Shown: positions 35,574 through 44,238, numbered from the stretch's first letter. The stretch: DNA of 64,000 nucleotides from Fundidesulfovibrio putealis DSM 16056 (GCF_000429325.1 NZ_AUBQ01000005.1:248001-312000); one strand, 5' to 3'. Numbers and translations are program-made. The notes: generated by a model from the letters alone, not told the origin.

Positions 35574-35742
35574 GGTTTGTTCCTTTGGCGGGCGGCGCGA
35601 TGTTAAGGGCGGGACAGCCCGGAGGCGATGCGCGCCTGACCTGTCTCATACAATTCTGTATGCGCGTGGGGGAGGGAACACAAGTTCAAAAACAGGAAGG
35701 CGAACTTCGTCTGGGGCGCGCATGGAGCGCGGCGGATCATGC

Positions 35743-35787
35743 AAATCAAAACGGCGCGGGGCATACGCCCCCGCGCCGTTTTGATTT
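35743..35787 (-). terminator. Long perfect hairpin after the lipoprotein gene
   Basis: A 19-bp perfect stem (35743-35761 with 35769-35787) beginning AAATCAAAACGGCGCGGGG, 10 nt after the lipoprotein stop. The T residues are inside the stem, so it probably terminates in both directions. Confidence 0.7.
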
Positions 35788-35796
35788 CGCGGGCCT

Positions 35797-37350
35797 TTAG
35801 CTGACGGACATCACGAACTGCTTGAACCCTTCCAGCTGCGGCAGGAAGTTGTCCTCCGGGGACAGGATCACGGCCAGGATCAGGTCGTTGCCCCTGGGCA
35901 GGATGGACACCGCCATGTTGTGGTAGTGCGGGATGGAGACCATCTTGGTGTTCGCCTCGCGCCCCTTGTCGTCGCCGCCCACCGGAGGCCCGGTGTCCAG
36001 CTCGATCTTGCGGCGCTCGATCTTGATGTATTTGTACACGCTGATGGGCTTCTGTCCGCTTTTCGACTCCACCACCTCCACACCCAGGGATTCAGCCAGG
36101 GCCGCCTGCTGGAAGTGCTTCTCCAGCTGGGCCAGCACCGCCTTGGGGTCGGACTTGCCCGCAGCGCCGGGCAACACGAAGATTCTTCCTTCCACGCCGG
36201 GGCCGGTGATCGCGGTCGCGCCGGAGGCGTTGGCCAGCATGTTGCCGGGCGCGTTCAGGGTGACCATGGGGCCGGCGGCCTGGATCATGAGCGAGTCGGC
36301 CAGGGCGGAGGCGGTCTTATTCCCGTTCTTGTCCTTGCCTTCCAGCACGGTGATGTTGGGATTGCTGGCCAGGGCGACCTCCCTGATGGTGGGGACTCTG
36401 CCCGTTGACCACGTGTTGGGGATCATGCAGACCGCGCCGCCGATGGTAAGCGGCACGCAGGCGATGGCTGTGGTCTGGTCACTCTTCTCCTCGGCGCTCT
36501 TCTTGCCCTTGGGGGCGGGCTTTTCCGCCACCACGCTGGCCTTGGCGGACTTGGGCTTCTCCTGCGCTGCCTGCTCCATTGCGGGGAGCTTGTGCTGGGC
36601 GTCGATGTCCTGCACGGCCTTCTGGACAAGACGCTGGGTGACGGTGGAGAGCTGGAGCCCGCCGGCCTGAGAGGTGTCGAAGCCCATGAATCCCGAGAGT
36701 TCCTTGGAGATCTGGGCCTTGTCCGAGAACTGGCCTTCGTGGAGGCGCGCCCCGGTGCTTCCGTCGAGCACGCTGTAGCGCAGGGTGAGGGTCCATTCCC
36801 GGTGCTCCTCGGCGGAGCTGATGGAGGAAAAGGCGGCGCTTCCGGCCTTGGCCCCAAGGTCGCCCAGGAGCATGCTGCCCATGAGGGCTCCGGCCATCCC
36901 GGCCATCTGCTTGTCGAGCTGCTTGAACCCGGTCGAGCGCGGGACCACCTCGATGATGTCGAAGCGCACCAGCCACCTGGGCGGGGCCATCTTGTACTTC
37001 TTGAACTTGGAGAGCACCGACGAGTCGCCGAGGTTGGCGGCCACTGCGATCTCCTGGAACATGGCGGGCTGGTCAGTCCTGTCGAGAACCTTGAAGTTGC
37101 TCTTGCCCATTTCCGATTCGGCGAAATCCCGCAAGGCGGAGGGGGATACCCGCGCCAGGTATTCGTAGCTCGGCGTGGTGATGGCGCCCGGAATGACCAT
37201 GACGGTCGGGCCGGCCTGCCCCGCGTTGGCGTACTCCACGCTCTGGTAAACGTTCTGCTGGGCTATTTCGTTCGCCTTCTTCGATGCCGTCACGCATCCG
37301 CCGGAAACAGCCAAAGCCAAGACAAGCAGACAGGTCGCCAATCGCCGCAT
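35797..37350 (-). CDS. Putative lipoprotein of unknown function
   Basis: A 517-residue protein. MRRLATCLLVLALAVSGGC is a lipoprotein signal with the acylated cysteine near residue 19, so it is probably anchored in a periplasmic leaflet. The first ~230 residues, with VMVIPGAITTPSYEYLA, DRTDQPAMFQEIAVAANLG and an LTLRYSVLDGSTGARLHEG region, resemble CsgG/curli-type or LPP20-like lipoproteins only loosely. A basic linker (KPKSAKASVVAEKPAPKGKK) near residue 265 joins a second domain of ~230 residues that was not recognised. AAGGAGG precedes the ATG; the longer frame to 37629 has no such site. Confidence 0.7.
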   Translation of the reverse strand: MRRLATCLLVLALAVSGGCVTASKKANEIAQQNVYQSVEYANAGQAGPTVMVIPGAITTPSYEYLARVSPSALRDFAESEMGKSNFKVLDRTDQPAMFQEIAVAANLGDSSVLSKFKKYKMAPPRWLVRFDIIEVVPRSTGFKQLDKQMAGMAGALMGSMLLGDLGAKAGSAAFSSISSAEEHREWTLTLRYSVLDGSTGARLHEGQFSDKAQISKELSGFMGFDTSQAGGLQLSTVTQRLVQKAVQDIDAQHKLPAMEQAAQEKPKSAKASVVAEKPAPKGKKSAEEKSDQTTAIACVPLTIGGAVCMIPNTWSTGRVPTIREVALASNPNITVLEGKDKNGNKTASALADSLMIQAAGPMVTLNAPGNMLANASGATAITGPGVEGRIFVLPGAAGKSDPKAVLAQLEKHFQQAALAESLGVEVVESKSGQKPISVYKYIKIERRKIELDTGPPVGGDDKGREANTKMVSIPHYHNMAVSILPRGNDLILAVILSPEDNFLPQLEGFKQFVMSVS

Positions 37351-37521
37351 GGTATCCTCCTTGGATGGAAATGAGCCTTCTCCGATTTGAAAAATGACTA
37401 TGCGTGAGTATTTTTCCAAAACCAAGTAGGAAAGCGGGATGTGTGGGTTCGTGAAACCCGCTGTTTGTCGGATAACCGTTGTGAAAGGGCTTTGCGCGGC
37501 GCAGTCCGGCGGCTCGCGGGC

Positions 37522-37549
37522 TTGAGCTTGAGCGTCGTTTTCGTATAGA
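37522..37549 (+). promoter_or_regulatory. Candidate sigma-70 promoter for corA
   Basis: TTGAGC (37522-37527), 16-nt spacer, TATAGA (37544-37549); 26 nt before the corA ATG. Confidence 0.5.
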
Positions 37550-37574
37550 GCCAGTTTAAGAGGAGCAGCCGCCC

Positions 37575-38657
37575 ATGTTCGAATACCTTCGCCGCCGCAG
37601 CCAGACCGCCGGACGTCCGCCCGGATCACCCATGTATGTGGGCGTGGAGCGCTCCGACCCCGTCAGCGTGGAGATGATCACCTACGACGCGGGCGGGGCC
37701 GAATCCGTGAGGCCCAAGAAGCTCAGCGAGTGCGCCTGCTTCGAGGACGGCCCCAAAATCACCTGGATCAACATCGACGGCCTGCACGACATGGGCATCG
37801 TCAACCAGGCCGCCCAGATCTTCAAAATCCATCCCCTGGTGCTGGAGGACATCGTCCACACCGGCCAGCGTCCCAAGATGGAGGAGCTGCGCGACGGGGG
37901 CCTGTTCGTCATCGTGAAGATGCTGGTCTACAACGAAGAGGAACGCAGGGTTGAGGATGAACAGGTCAGTTTCATCCTGGGCAAGCACTACCTGCTCACG
38001 TTCCAGGAGCACGCCGGGGGCGACGTGTTCGAGGACGTGCGCAAGCGCATCATGGCCCAGAAGGGGCGAGTGTGCACCCTGGGGCCGGACTACCTGATGT
38101 ATGCCCTGCTGGACGCCATCGTGGACCACTACTTCGTGGTGCTGGAGCGCATGGGCGACGACATCGAGGAAATCGAGGAGCAGCTCCTGGCCGCGCCCAA
38201 GCCAAAGCATCTGGAGGCCCTGCACGAACTGCGGCGCGAGGCCCTGTATCTGCGAAAGTACATCTTTCCCATGCGCGAGGTTGTGGCAAAACTGGAGATG
38301 GGCGGGCACGAACTGGTGGCCGAGAACACGATCTTCTTCCTGCGCGACCTCTATGACCACACCATCCAGGTGATGGACACCGTGGAGACCTTCCGGGATA
38401 TGCTGGCCAGCATGGTGGAGCTGTATCTCTCCAACATCAGCCTGAAGATGAACGAGATCATGAAAGTGCTGGCCATGTTCACCAGCCTGTTCACGCCGCT
38501 TACTTTTCTTGCTGGGCTCTACGGCATGAACTTCAAGAACATGCCGGAATTGGAATGGCAGTGGGGGTACTACGGCGTGCTCGGAACCATGGCCGTGACG
38601 GCTGTGGGGATACTGTTATTCTTCAGAAGGAAAGGCTGGATCGGGAATAAGGGCTAG
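37575..38657 (+). CDS. corA: CorA magnesium/cobalt transporter
   Basis: A 360-residue pentameric divalent-cation channel. The large N-terminal cytoplasmic domain leads to a long helix and two C-terminal membrane helices. The selectivity motif YGMN is present in LAGLYGMNFKNMPE, followed by the family's conserved W/Y-rich loop. AAGAGGAG precedes the ATG. Its last 4 nt overlap the convergent cbiK. A link between metal import and the cobaltochelatase next door is possible but not required. Confidence 0.93.
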   Translation: MFEYLRRRSQTAGRPPGSPMYVGVERSDPVSVEMITYDAGGAESVRPKKLSECACFEDGPKITWINIDGLHDMGIVNQAAQIFKIHPLVLEDIVHTGQRPKMEELRDGGLFVIVKMLVYNEEERRVEDEQVSFILGKHYLLTFQEHAGGDVFEDVRKRIMAQKGRVCTLGPDYLMYALLDAIVDHYFVVLERMGDDIEEIEEQLLAAPKPKHLEALHELRREALYLRKYIFPMREVVAKLEMGGHELVAENTIFFLRDLYDHTIQVMDTVETFRDMLASMVELYLSNISLKMNEIMKVLAMFTSLFTPLTFLAGLYGMNFKNMPELEWQWGYYGVLGTMAVTAVGILLFFRRKGWIGNKG

Positions 38658-39448
38658 GCGCCGAGCAGCGTCCGCAGGCGCTCAAGCCAAAGCCTGACGA
38701 ACACTTCGCGCTCCAGAAGCCCGGCCAAGTCCGGCAGGCCCGCAATGCCGTGTTCGGCCAGCACCGACTTCCAGGAGCCGGGGCGGTCTCCGGCCAGGTC
38801 CTTGTGGGCGTGGCGTCCGGCCACGGTGAGCAGCGGGACCAGCCGCGCCGAGCGCACTCCGCACGACTCCAGGTCGCGGGCGATGGCCTGGATGGACAAC
38901 GGGTCGCCGGGGTCGGCGGCCTCCAGCACGCCCAGGCGGGCCTTTGGCAATTCGGTCTTCAGGCGCTCGGCCAGCACGCGGTACAGGTCCTGGGCGTCGT
39001 GGGTGGTTCCGTGGCCCATCAGCACCACGGCCTCGCCCGGTTCGTCCTCACCCAGCGCCGCGGCCAGAGCCCTGGCCGCTGCGGGCGCGTCCTGCGGCCC
39101 GGCCAGAAGCGGCGCGCACATGGTCAGCCGCGCGCCTGCGGCGGCCGCGAATGCTTCCAGCGCCTCGCGCATCCTGTCGTAATCCGCCCCAGCGATCACA
39201 TGGAGCGACTGCACCCGCAGGTCCAGTCCGGTCTTTCCGGCCAGACCGGCCAGCGTGTCCGCCAGTCCATAATTTGAATTCGCACCCGGATGGTTTCCGG
39301 GGCGCGGCGTGGCGGTATAGGCCATGCGCACGTCCAGGCCGGGATGCTCCCGGCGCACGCGCGCGGCGAACCCCTCCAGGGACTCGCGCGCCTGGGGGTG
39401 CGAGGAGCCGTGGGCGGCCAGGATGAGTATGGTTTCGGGCGTAGGCAT
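38654..39448 (-). CDS. cbiK: Sirohydrochlorin cobaltochelatase, CbiK type
   Basis: A 264-residue class II chelatase that inserts Co2+ into sirohydrochlorin in the anaerobic cobalamin pathway. ILAAHGSSHPQARES holds the first catalytic histidine. VLMGHGTTHDAQDLY and VAGRHAHKDLAGD follow the CbiK pattern with further histidines. The chosen start MPTPETIL gives no signal peptide, so the protein should be cytoplasmic, unlike the exported CbiK form known in Desulfovibrio. The upstream extension (to 39517) is not signal-like. It fits the B12 dependence implied by the riboswitch and the radical SAM protein. Confidence 0.88.
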   Translation of the reverse strand: MPTPETILILAAHGSSHPQARESLEGFAARVRREHPGLDVRMAYTATPRPGNHPGANSNYGLADTLAGLAGKTGLDLRVQSLHVIAGADYDRMREALEAFAAAAGARLTMCAPLLAGPQDAPAAARALAAALGEDEPGEAVVLMGHGTTHDAQDLYRVLAERLKTELPKARLGVLEAADPGDPLSIQAIARDLESCGVRSARLVPLLTVAGRHAHKDLAGDRPGSWKSVLAEHGIAGLPDLAGLLEREVFVRLWLERLRTLLGA

Positions 39449-39510
39449 GGGAGCAGGACCCCTAGCAGACTTCCCACCGCCAGCCAATGCCCGCTTTTCG
39501 GCCAGACGCC

Positions 39511-39538
39511 TTGACAAAATACCCCTGGGGGGTATCTT
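39511..39538 (+). promoter_or_regulatory. csoR-copA promoter with CsoR-type operator
   Basis: TTGACA (39511-39516) and TATCTT (39533-39538) with a 16-nt spacer. Inside lies the inverted repeat ATACCCC-TGG-GGGGTAT (39519-39535), the form of operator bound by CsoR/RcnR-family repressors. Repressor bound here would block RNA polymerase. An 18-nt perfect palindrome (GGGCGCTGC/GCAGCGCCC, 39547-39564) follows in the leader before the GGAGG ribosome binding site. Confidence 0.82.
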
Positions 39539-39576
39539 TCATGCACGGGCGCTGCGCAGCGCCCCCGGAGGATCGC

Positions 39577-39891
39577 ATGGAATGCACGAAATGCAGCGGC
39601 GAGGCCTGCCCGCCGGACAAGAAGATGACGGCGCGCGTCAAGCGCATCGCCGGTCAGGTGGCGGGCATCGAGCGCATGCTGGAGGATCGCCGCTACTGCG
39701 TGGACATCTTGAATCAGATCGCGGCCGTGCGTTCGGCCCTGGATTCGCTCGGTATTGAGCTGCTCACCCGGCATCTGGAGACCTGCGTGCTGGGCCAAGG
39801 CAGCGGCACGGAACACGAGGACGCCAAACCCCTGACCCGCCAGGAGCTGCTGGACGAGGTCAAGACCGCGCTGTCGCGCTTTTTGAAATAG
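39577..39891 (+). CDS. csoR: CsoR-family copper-sensing repressor
   Basis: A 104-residue all-helical repressor of the DUF156 (CsoR/RcnR) family. The C-H-C copper set is visible: RRYCVDIL near residue 43, TRHLETC near residues 68-72. It should bind the palindrome in its own promoter and leave it when Cu(I) binds, derepressing copA. GGAGG lies 5 nt before the ATG. Two extra N-terminal cysteine pairs (CTKC, EAC) are present. Sensing of another metal cannot be excluded, but the neighbour is a copper ATPase. Confidence 0.88.
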   Translation: MECTKCSGEACPPDKKMTARVKRIAGQVAGIERMLEDRRYCVDILNQIAAVRSALDSLGIELLTRHLETCVLGQGSGTEHEDAKPLTRQELLDEVKTALSRFLK

Positions 39892-39917
39892 CCTGCCAGG
39901 CTTATGAGGGCCACCCC

Positions 39918-42383
39918 ATGGAAAAAACCACCCTGCCCATTCGAGGCATGCACTGCGCCTCCTGTTCCAGCCGCATCGAGCGCGTGGTGGGCCAGCTGCC
40001 CGGCGTCGGGCAGGCCAGCGTCAACCTCGCCGCCGAGACAATGGAACTCCAGTTCGATCCGACAACCATCACGCTGCCCGAGGTGGCCGAGCGGGTAAAG
40101 CAGCTGGGCTTCGAGGCCGTGCTGCCCGAGCCCCCCGGCGCGATCCGCATGAGCCTGGGCGGCATGCACTGCGCGTCCTGCTCGCGGCGCATCGAGGCCG
40201 TGGTGGGCGGCATGGAGGGCGTTCGCGCCATGCGCGTCAATCTGGCCACGGAGACCGGCGAGCTGGAACTCTCTCCCGAAGGCCCGTCGCTGGAAGCGGT
40301 CATAGATCGCATCGCAACGCTCGGCTTCACCGCAGCCGTTCTGCCAGATGAGGACGAGTCCCGCTTCGAGACCCAGCAGCGCGAAGCGGCTCTTCGCCTG
40401 GAGGCCCAACGCCGTGCGCTCATCCCCCAGCTTGGCCTGGGGGCGCTCATCCTGCTGGTGGCCATGGGGCCGATGGTGGGCATGCCCCTGCCTGCGATCA
40501 TCTCGCCGGACACGTCTCCCGCCGCGTATGCGCTCACGCAACTGGCGCTCACCGCGCCGCTTCTGTGGCTGGGGCGGCGCTTCTACCTGGACGGCGTCCC
40601 GGCGCTCCTGCGCGGCGGCCCCAACATGGACTCGCTCATTGCGCTGGGCACGGGCGCGGCCTTCCTGGCCTCGCTGTGGAGCACCCTGGAGATCCTGCTC
40701 CAGCACGGCGCGGACCACAAGGTCCACGAGCTCTACTACGAGTCGGCAGCGGTGATCATCGCGCTCATCTCGTTGGGCAAATATTTCGAGGCGCGCTCCA
40801 AGGCCAAGACCACCGAGGCCGTGAAGGCGCTCCTGTCCCTGGCTCCGGACACGGCCACGCGGCTCACCGACGCTGGTTCGGAAACCGTGCCCGTGAAGCT
40901 GGTGCGCCCTGGCGACCGCCTGCTGGTGCGCCCCGGCGAGCGCGTGCCTGTTGACGGTGTGGTGCTGGAGGGTGCGTCCGAAGTGGATGAGTCCATGCTG
41001 ACCGGCGAGAGCCTGCCCGTGCCCAAGAACCCCGGCGACCCGCTGGCCTCGGGTACGCAAAACTCGCTTGGCGCGCTGACCATGCGCGCCGAGCGCGTGG
41101 GGCCGGACACGGTGCTGGCGCGCATCGTGCGGCTGGTGCGCGACGCGCAAGGCTCCAAGGCTCCCATCGCCAGTTTGGCCGACCGGGTCAGCCTGTATTT
41201 CGTGCCCACGGTCATGGCCCTGGCCGTGTGCGCGGCGGGCGCGTGGCTGCTGGCCGGGGAGGGCTGGCCCTTTGCGCTGCGCATCTTCGTGTCCGTCATG
41301 GTGATCGCCTGTCCGTGCGCCATGGGGCTGGCCACGCCCACGTCCATCATGGTGGGCACGGGGCGCGGGGCGGGCATGGGCGTCCTGATAAAGAGCGGGC
41401 AGGCCCTGGAGTCCGCAAGCGCCGTGTCCGCCGTGGTGCTGGACAAAACCGGCACCCTGACTCTTGGCCATCCCGTGGTGACTGACGTGCTGCCGGTTCC
41501 AGGCGAAACCAAGGACTTCCTGCTGGGCCGCGCCGCCGCCGTGGAGGCTTTGTCCGCGCATCCGCTGGGGCAGGCCGTGGTGCAGGCCGCCCAGGCGCGC
41601 GACCTGGACCTGCCTCCGGCGTCCGACGCCAAGGCCGTGCCCGGCCAGGGCGTGGAGGCGCACGTGCTCGGCGCACGGGTGCTGGTGGGGCGTCACGCCT
41701 GGCTTTCGGGCGAGGGCGCTGCCGTGCCTGCCGACCTGCTGGAGCAGGGCGAGCGGTTGTCCGCCGAGGGCAAGACGCCGCTCTACGTGGCCGAGGGAGG
41801 CCGGATGCTGGGCATCCTGGCCGTGGCCGACGCCCTGCGTCCGGAAGCGCCGCAGGTCATCAGGCAGCTTTCAGACATGGGCATCCGTGTGGTGATGCTC
41901 ACAGGCGACAACCCGCGCACGGCGGCGGCAATCGCCGCCCAGGCCGGGGTGACCGAGGTGTTCGCGGAGGTCGCGCCAGAGGGCAAGGCCGCCAAGGTGA
42001 ACGAGCTGAAGGCCCAGGGGCTGACCGTGGCCATGGTGGGCGACGGCATCAACGACGCCCCGGCCCTGGCCACGGCGGATGTGGGCATGTCCATGGGCAC
42101 GGGCATCGACGTGGCCATCGAAACGGGCGACATCGTGCTCATGCGCGGGGACCTGCGCGGGGTGGTCACGGCGCTGAAGCTGGCCAAGGCCACGGTGCGA
42201 AACATCAAGCAGAACCTGTTCTGGGCGTTCGCCTACAACGTGCTGGGGATTCCCGTGGCAGCCGGGGTGCTGTACGCCTTCGGCGGGCCGACGCTCTCGC
42301 CCATGATCGCAGGAGCGGCCATGGCCATGAGTTCGGTGTCGGTGGTGAGCAACGCGCTGCGGCTGCGCTTCTTCAAGGGGTGA
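39918..42383 (+). CDS. copA: Copper-exporting P1B-type ATPase
   Basis: An 821-residue inner-membrane pump exporting Cu(I). Two N-terminal heavy-metal-associated domains carry GMHCASC near residues 10 and 80. The membrane metal site is ACPCAMG. Other motifs are MLTGES (actuator), DKTGTLT (phosphorylated Asp), [10 protein letters not shown] (the HP motif) and [11 protein letters not shown]; the last helix has [15 protein letters not shown]. It is 26 nt downstream of csoR and clearly in the same operon. Confidence 0.96.
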   Translation: MEKTTLPIRGMHCASCSSRIERVVGQLPGVGQASVNLAAETMELQFDPTTITLPEVAERVKQLGFEAVLPEPPGAIRMSLGGMHCASCSRRIEAVVGGMEGVRAMRVNLATETGELELSPEGPSLEAVIDRIATLGFTAAVLPDEDESRFETQQREAALRLEAQRRALIPQLGLGALILLVAMGPMVGMPLPAIISPDTSPAAYALTQLALTAPLLWLGRRFYLDGVPALLRGGPNMDSLIALGTGAAFLASLWSTLEILLQHGADHKVHELYYESAAVIIALISLGKYFEARSKAKTTEAVKALLSLAPDTATRLTDAGSETVPVKLVRPGDRLLVRPGERVPVDGVVLEGASEVDESMLTGESLPVPKNPGDPLASGTQNSLGALTMRAERVGPDTVLARIVRLVRDAQGSKAPIASLADRVSLYFVPTVMALAVCAAGAWLLAGEGWPFALRIFVSVMVIACPCAMGLATPTSIMVGTGRGAGMGVLIKSGQALESASAVSAVVLDKTGTLTLGHPVVTDVLPVPGETKDFLLGRAAAVEALSAHPLGQAVVQAAQARDLDLPPASDAKAVPGQGVEAHVLGARVLVGRHAWLSGEGAAVPADLLEQGERLSAEGKTPLYVAEGGRMLGILAVADALRPEAPQVIRQLSDMGIRVVMLTGDNPRTAAAIAAQAGVTEVFAEVAPEGKAAKVNELKAQGLTVAMVGDGINDAPALATADVGMSMGTGIDVAIETGDIVLMRGDLRGVVTALKLAKATVRNIKQNLFWAFAYNVLGIPVAAGVLYAFGGPTLSPMIAGAAMAMSSVSVVSNALRLRFFKG

Positions 42384-42417
42384 TGGGCAGCGTACACTTC
42401 AGTAGAGGTCAAGAAAC

Positions 42418-42756
42418 GTGATGAGCAGACATACTAACCACACTATTCTCGAAAAAGACGGTGTACCCGCCTTCGTCGTCGTGCCTTACGAAGAATATCT
42501 CGAATTGTTGGGGGAACAGGACGACGACCTGCTTCTTCCCCATGAGGTGGTCGTGGCGCACGGCGTGGACGGCAAGAGCCTTGTCCGGGCTTGGCGCGAA
42601 TACAAGGGGCTGACGCAGGCCGATGTCGCGACGCGCCTTGGAATCAGTCAGTCGGCGTATGCTCAGATGGAGCGGCCCGATGCGAACCTGCGCAGGGTGA
42701 CGCTTGCCAAGTTGGCGGGGGCGCTGGGCGTTGAGATAGGCCAACTCCGGCTATAG
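42418..42756 (+). CDS. XRE-type helix-turn-helix protein with antitoxin-like N-terminus
   Basis: A 112-residue protein. Residues 8-35 (ILEKDGVPAFVVVPYEEYLELL) resemble the short beta-hairpin and helix of Phd/type II antitoxins, and residues 55-110 form a lambda-repressor-like HTH (LTQADVATRLGISQSAYAQMER). The combination is typical of antitoxins that autoregulate, but no toxin gene of RelE/HigB type is adjacent. Start is GTG 42418 or ATG 42421. Its 3' end overlaps the convergent cupin gene by 6 bp. Confidence 0.75.
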   Translation: MMSRHTNHTILEKDGVPAFVVVPYEEYLELLGEQDDDLLLPHEVVVAHGVDGKSLVRAWREYKGLTQADVATRLGISQSAYAQMERPDANLRRVTLAKLAGALGVEIGQLRL

Positions 42757-43113
42757 CCAGACCGGCGCGTCCTGCGTGCGCGCGTCGCCGCCTGCGTCGC
42801 CGGTGTTCACGGTGCTGGCCGGTTCTATCAGCATGATGCGCACCTCTTCCGGGGCAAACGGGCAGTGCTCAACGCCGCGCGGGATGGCGATGGCCTGGCC
42901 TGCGTCCAGCCACACGTCGCTGTCGCGGAACTTTATGCACAGCCTGCCGGAGAGCACCACGAACATCTCGTCCTCGGCCTCGTGGGCGTGCCAGACGAAT
43001 TCGCCCTGGATGCGGGCGAGCTTGACGTAGGTGTCGTTTATTTTCGCGGCCACGCGCGGCGACCAGAGGGCGTCGATGGACGCGGCAGCGGGGAGGAGGT
43101 CGATTGGCTTCAT
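42751..43113 (-). CDS. Small cupin-domain protein
   Basis: A 120-residue single-domain cupin. Motif 1, WHAHEAEDEMFVVLSGRLCI, carries the H-x-H-x3-4-E metal ligands; motif 2 reads AIPRGVEHCPFA with a further histidine. The domain should form a small beta-barrel, with metal binding likely and activity unknown. Its ATG overlaps the stop codon of the upstream Phd antitoxin (ATGA), so translation of the two is coupled. GGAGA lies upstream of the start. Confidence 0.82.
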   Translation of the reverse strand: MKPIDLLPAAASIDALWSPRVAAKINDTYVKLARIQGEFVWHAHEAEDEMFVVLSGRLCIKFRDSDVWLDAGQAIAIPRGVEHCPFAPEEVRIMLIEPASTVNTGDAGGDARTQDAPVWL

Positions 43114-43292
43114 GATGTGGTCTCCGGTGCGGTGGAGCAGCGCTTTATCGTGTCTTCGTAATCTTCCTGATTGACGATGACGACCTGCTTGCCCTTGCAA
43201 CGGGTGATGATGCAGGGATCGTGGTCGTCGCAGACGCGGTCCATGATTTCGGAAAGCTTGGCGCGGGCGGTGGAGTAGGTGGTGGCGTTCAT
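43110..43292 (-). CDS. Phd/YefM-family antitoxin, short
   Basis: A 60-residue protein, MNATTYSTARAKLSEIMDRV at the start, which is the DNA-binding N-domain of Phd/YefM antitoxins, followed by VNQEDYEDTIKR. Typical YefM proteins are ~80 residues and precede a YoeB toxin. Here the C-terminal toxin-binding part is short and the next gene is a cupin overlapping by 4 nt. It could be an orphan remnant or half of an unfamiliar pair. The AT-rich cassette lies immediately upstream. Confidence 0.8.
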   Translation of the reverse strand: MNATTYSTARAKLSEIMDRVCDDHDPCIITRCKGKQVVIVNQEDYEDTIKRCSTAPETTS

Positions 43293-43299
43293 GGTTTAT

Positions 43300-43309
43300 G
43301 AATTTGCCT
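43300..43309 (+). repeat. Direct repeat, left copy, flanking the AT-rich gene
   Basis: GAATTTGCCT, identical to 44229-44238. It lies 6 nt beyond the stop codon of the AT-rich gene and 8 nt before the Phd start. Confidence 0.7.
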
Positions 43310-43315
43310 TTTATG

Positions 43316-44227
43316 TTAAGATTCGCCGCATGATAAACAGCCTACATTGTCAGCCAAAACATTTCCTTTGCAATCACCTTCTCCGCACTTTTCTCTCTTC
43401 ACTGGGGAATATTGAAGGCACATAAAACAATAAACATTTGTTGAAGTGGGAGTGTTGGGCTTAAGCACAGCAAACAGCGGTGTGTCTTCACCCATTCCTG
43501 AGGTGCGACTATGGCAACTTGGGCATATATAGAATCTTGATTTCTTGCTAACTTGAAAGAATTGTTTCATTTCAGAGTCTGTAAGGATTGATTTTACGTA
43601 GCTACACTCGGTAATTACTCTGTCGTTATAATATTCATCATGATCAATAATAGCCCATGGTCTGGTAGAGAGGTACTCCATTCTTCTTAAAAACCATTCA
43701 CCTGGGTTTGAAAGTGTGTCGTTTGTAATAAGTATGTCTCTGATTATGCTATTTACTTCAAAGCGCAAGTTGTTGTCTATCGAGTGCATTATTTTGTTTC
43801 GCTTTCTGCTTGTAGACATAAAGAAGCTAACAAAACTTTCATCGAGCTTGATTGGGAGAAAAGTGTTGTGTATTTTTACTAAATCTCCAGTGTCGACTGT
43901 TTTAAAATCTGAAAAATAAACGTCTCCTTTGTCGCATCCTTTTGGCCAGTCTTTAGGCTGGGATAAGATGAGCAAGTGCGGGTTTACGCTAGCAATTTTC
44001 CCTTTTATCAAAAAGCTAATGCCTTGGTGTGTTAGCGTTACTGAGGTAGATAACTCGTCACTTGCTGCACGCCAGTAGTCAACTTCTCCTGAAGCATCCT
44101 CAAACATGTCTTGATCTTTCGCAAGTTTATAGTATTCTATGAGTTCGAATACGTTGTTCCATGCTTGGTTCAGTAGGCTTATCCCAGTTCTGAAAAAATC
44201 TTCAGCAGTAGGAACCTCTAGAATCAT
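43316..44227 (-). CDS. AT-rich accessory gene: HEPN-like motif plus C-terminal zinc-ribbon cysteines
   Basis: A 303-residue protein with no confident family. The DNA is strikingly AT-rich against its surroundings (20 G/C in the 60 bases 43741-43800). The N-terminal two thirds are predicted helical. STSRKRNKIMHSIDNN near residues 140-155 contains R-N-x3-H, the form of the catalytic motif of HEPN ribonucleases. The last ~70 residues hold CPSC, CFMC, CGEGDC and CLSC, enough for two zinc ribbons. The ATG is 7 nt after GGAGGC. Identical 10-bp repeats lie at both ends of the frame. Recent acquisition and a toxin or defence role are inference. Confidence 0.75.
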   Translation of the reverse strand: MILEVPTAEDFFRTGISLLNQAWNNVFELIEYYKLAKDQDMFEDASGEVDYWRAASDELSTSVTLTHQGISFLIKGKIASVNPHLLILSQPKDWPKGCDKGDVYFSDFKTVDTGDLVKIHNTFLPIKLDESFVSFFMSTSRKRNKIMHSIDNNLRFEVNSIIRDILITNDTLSNPGEWFLRRMEYLSTRPWAIIDHDEYYNDRVITECSYVKSILTDSEMKQFFQVSKKSRFYICPSCHSRTSGMGEDTPLFAVLKPNTPTSTNVYCFMCLQYSPVKREKCGEGDCKGNVLADNVGCLSCGES

Positions 44228-44228
44228 G

Positions 44229-44238
44229 GAATTTGCCT
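44229..44238 (+). repeat. Direct repeat, right copy, flanking the AT-rich gene
   Basis: GAATTTGCCT, identical to 43300-43309, one base before the start codon of the AT-rich gene and overlapping its ribosome binding region. Possible target-site duplication or recombination micro-homology. Confidence 0.7.

Noticed and set aside
39714-41696. 660-codon minus-strand open frame opposite csoR-copA
   Set aside because: His/Gln/Gly/Arg-rich shadow of copA; the sense genes are unambiguous and have a matching operator.
43110-44238. Insertion sequence around the AT-rich gene
   Set aside because: No transposase, no terminal inverted repeats; only a 10-bp direct repeat is present, so it is reported as a cassette and not as an IS.
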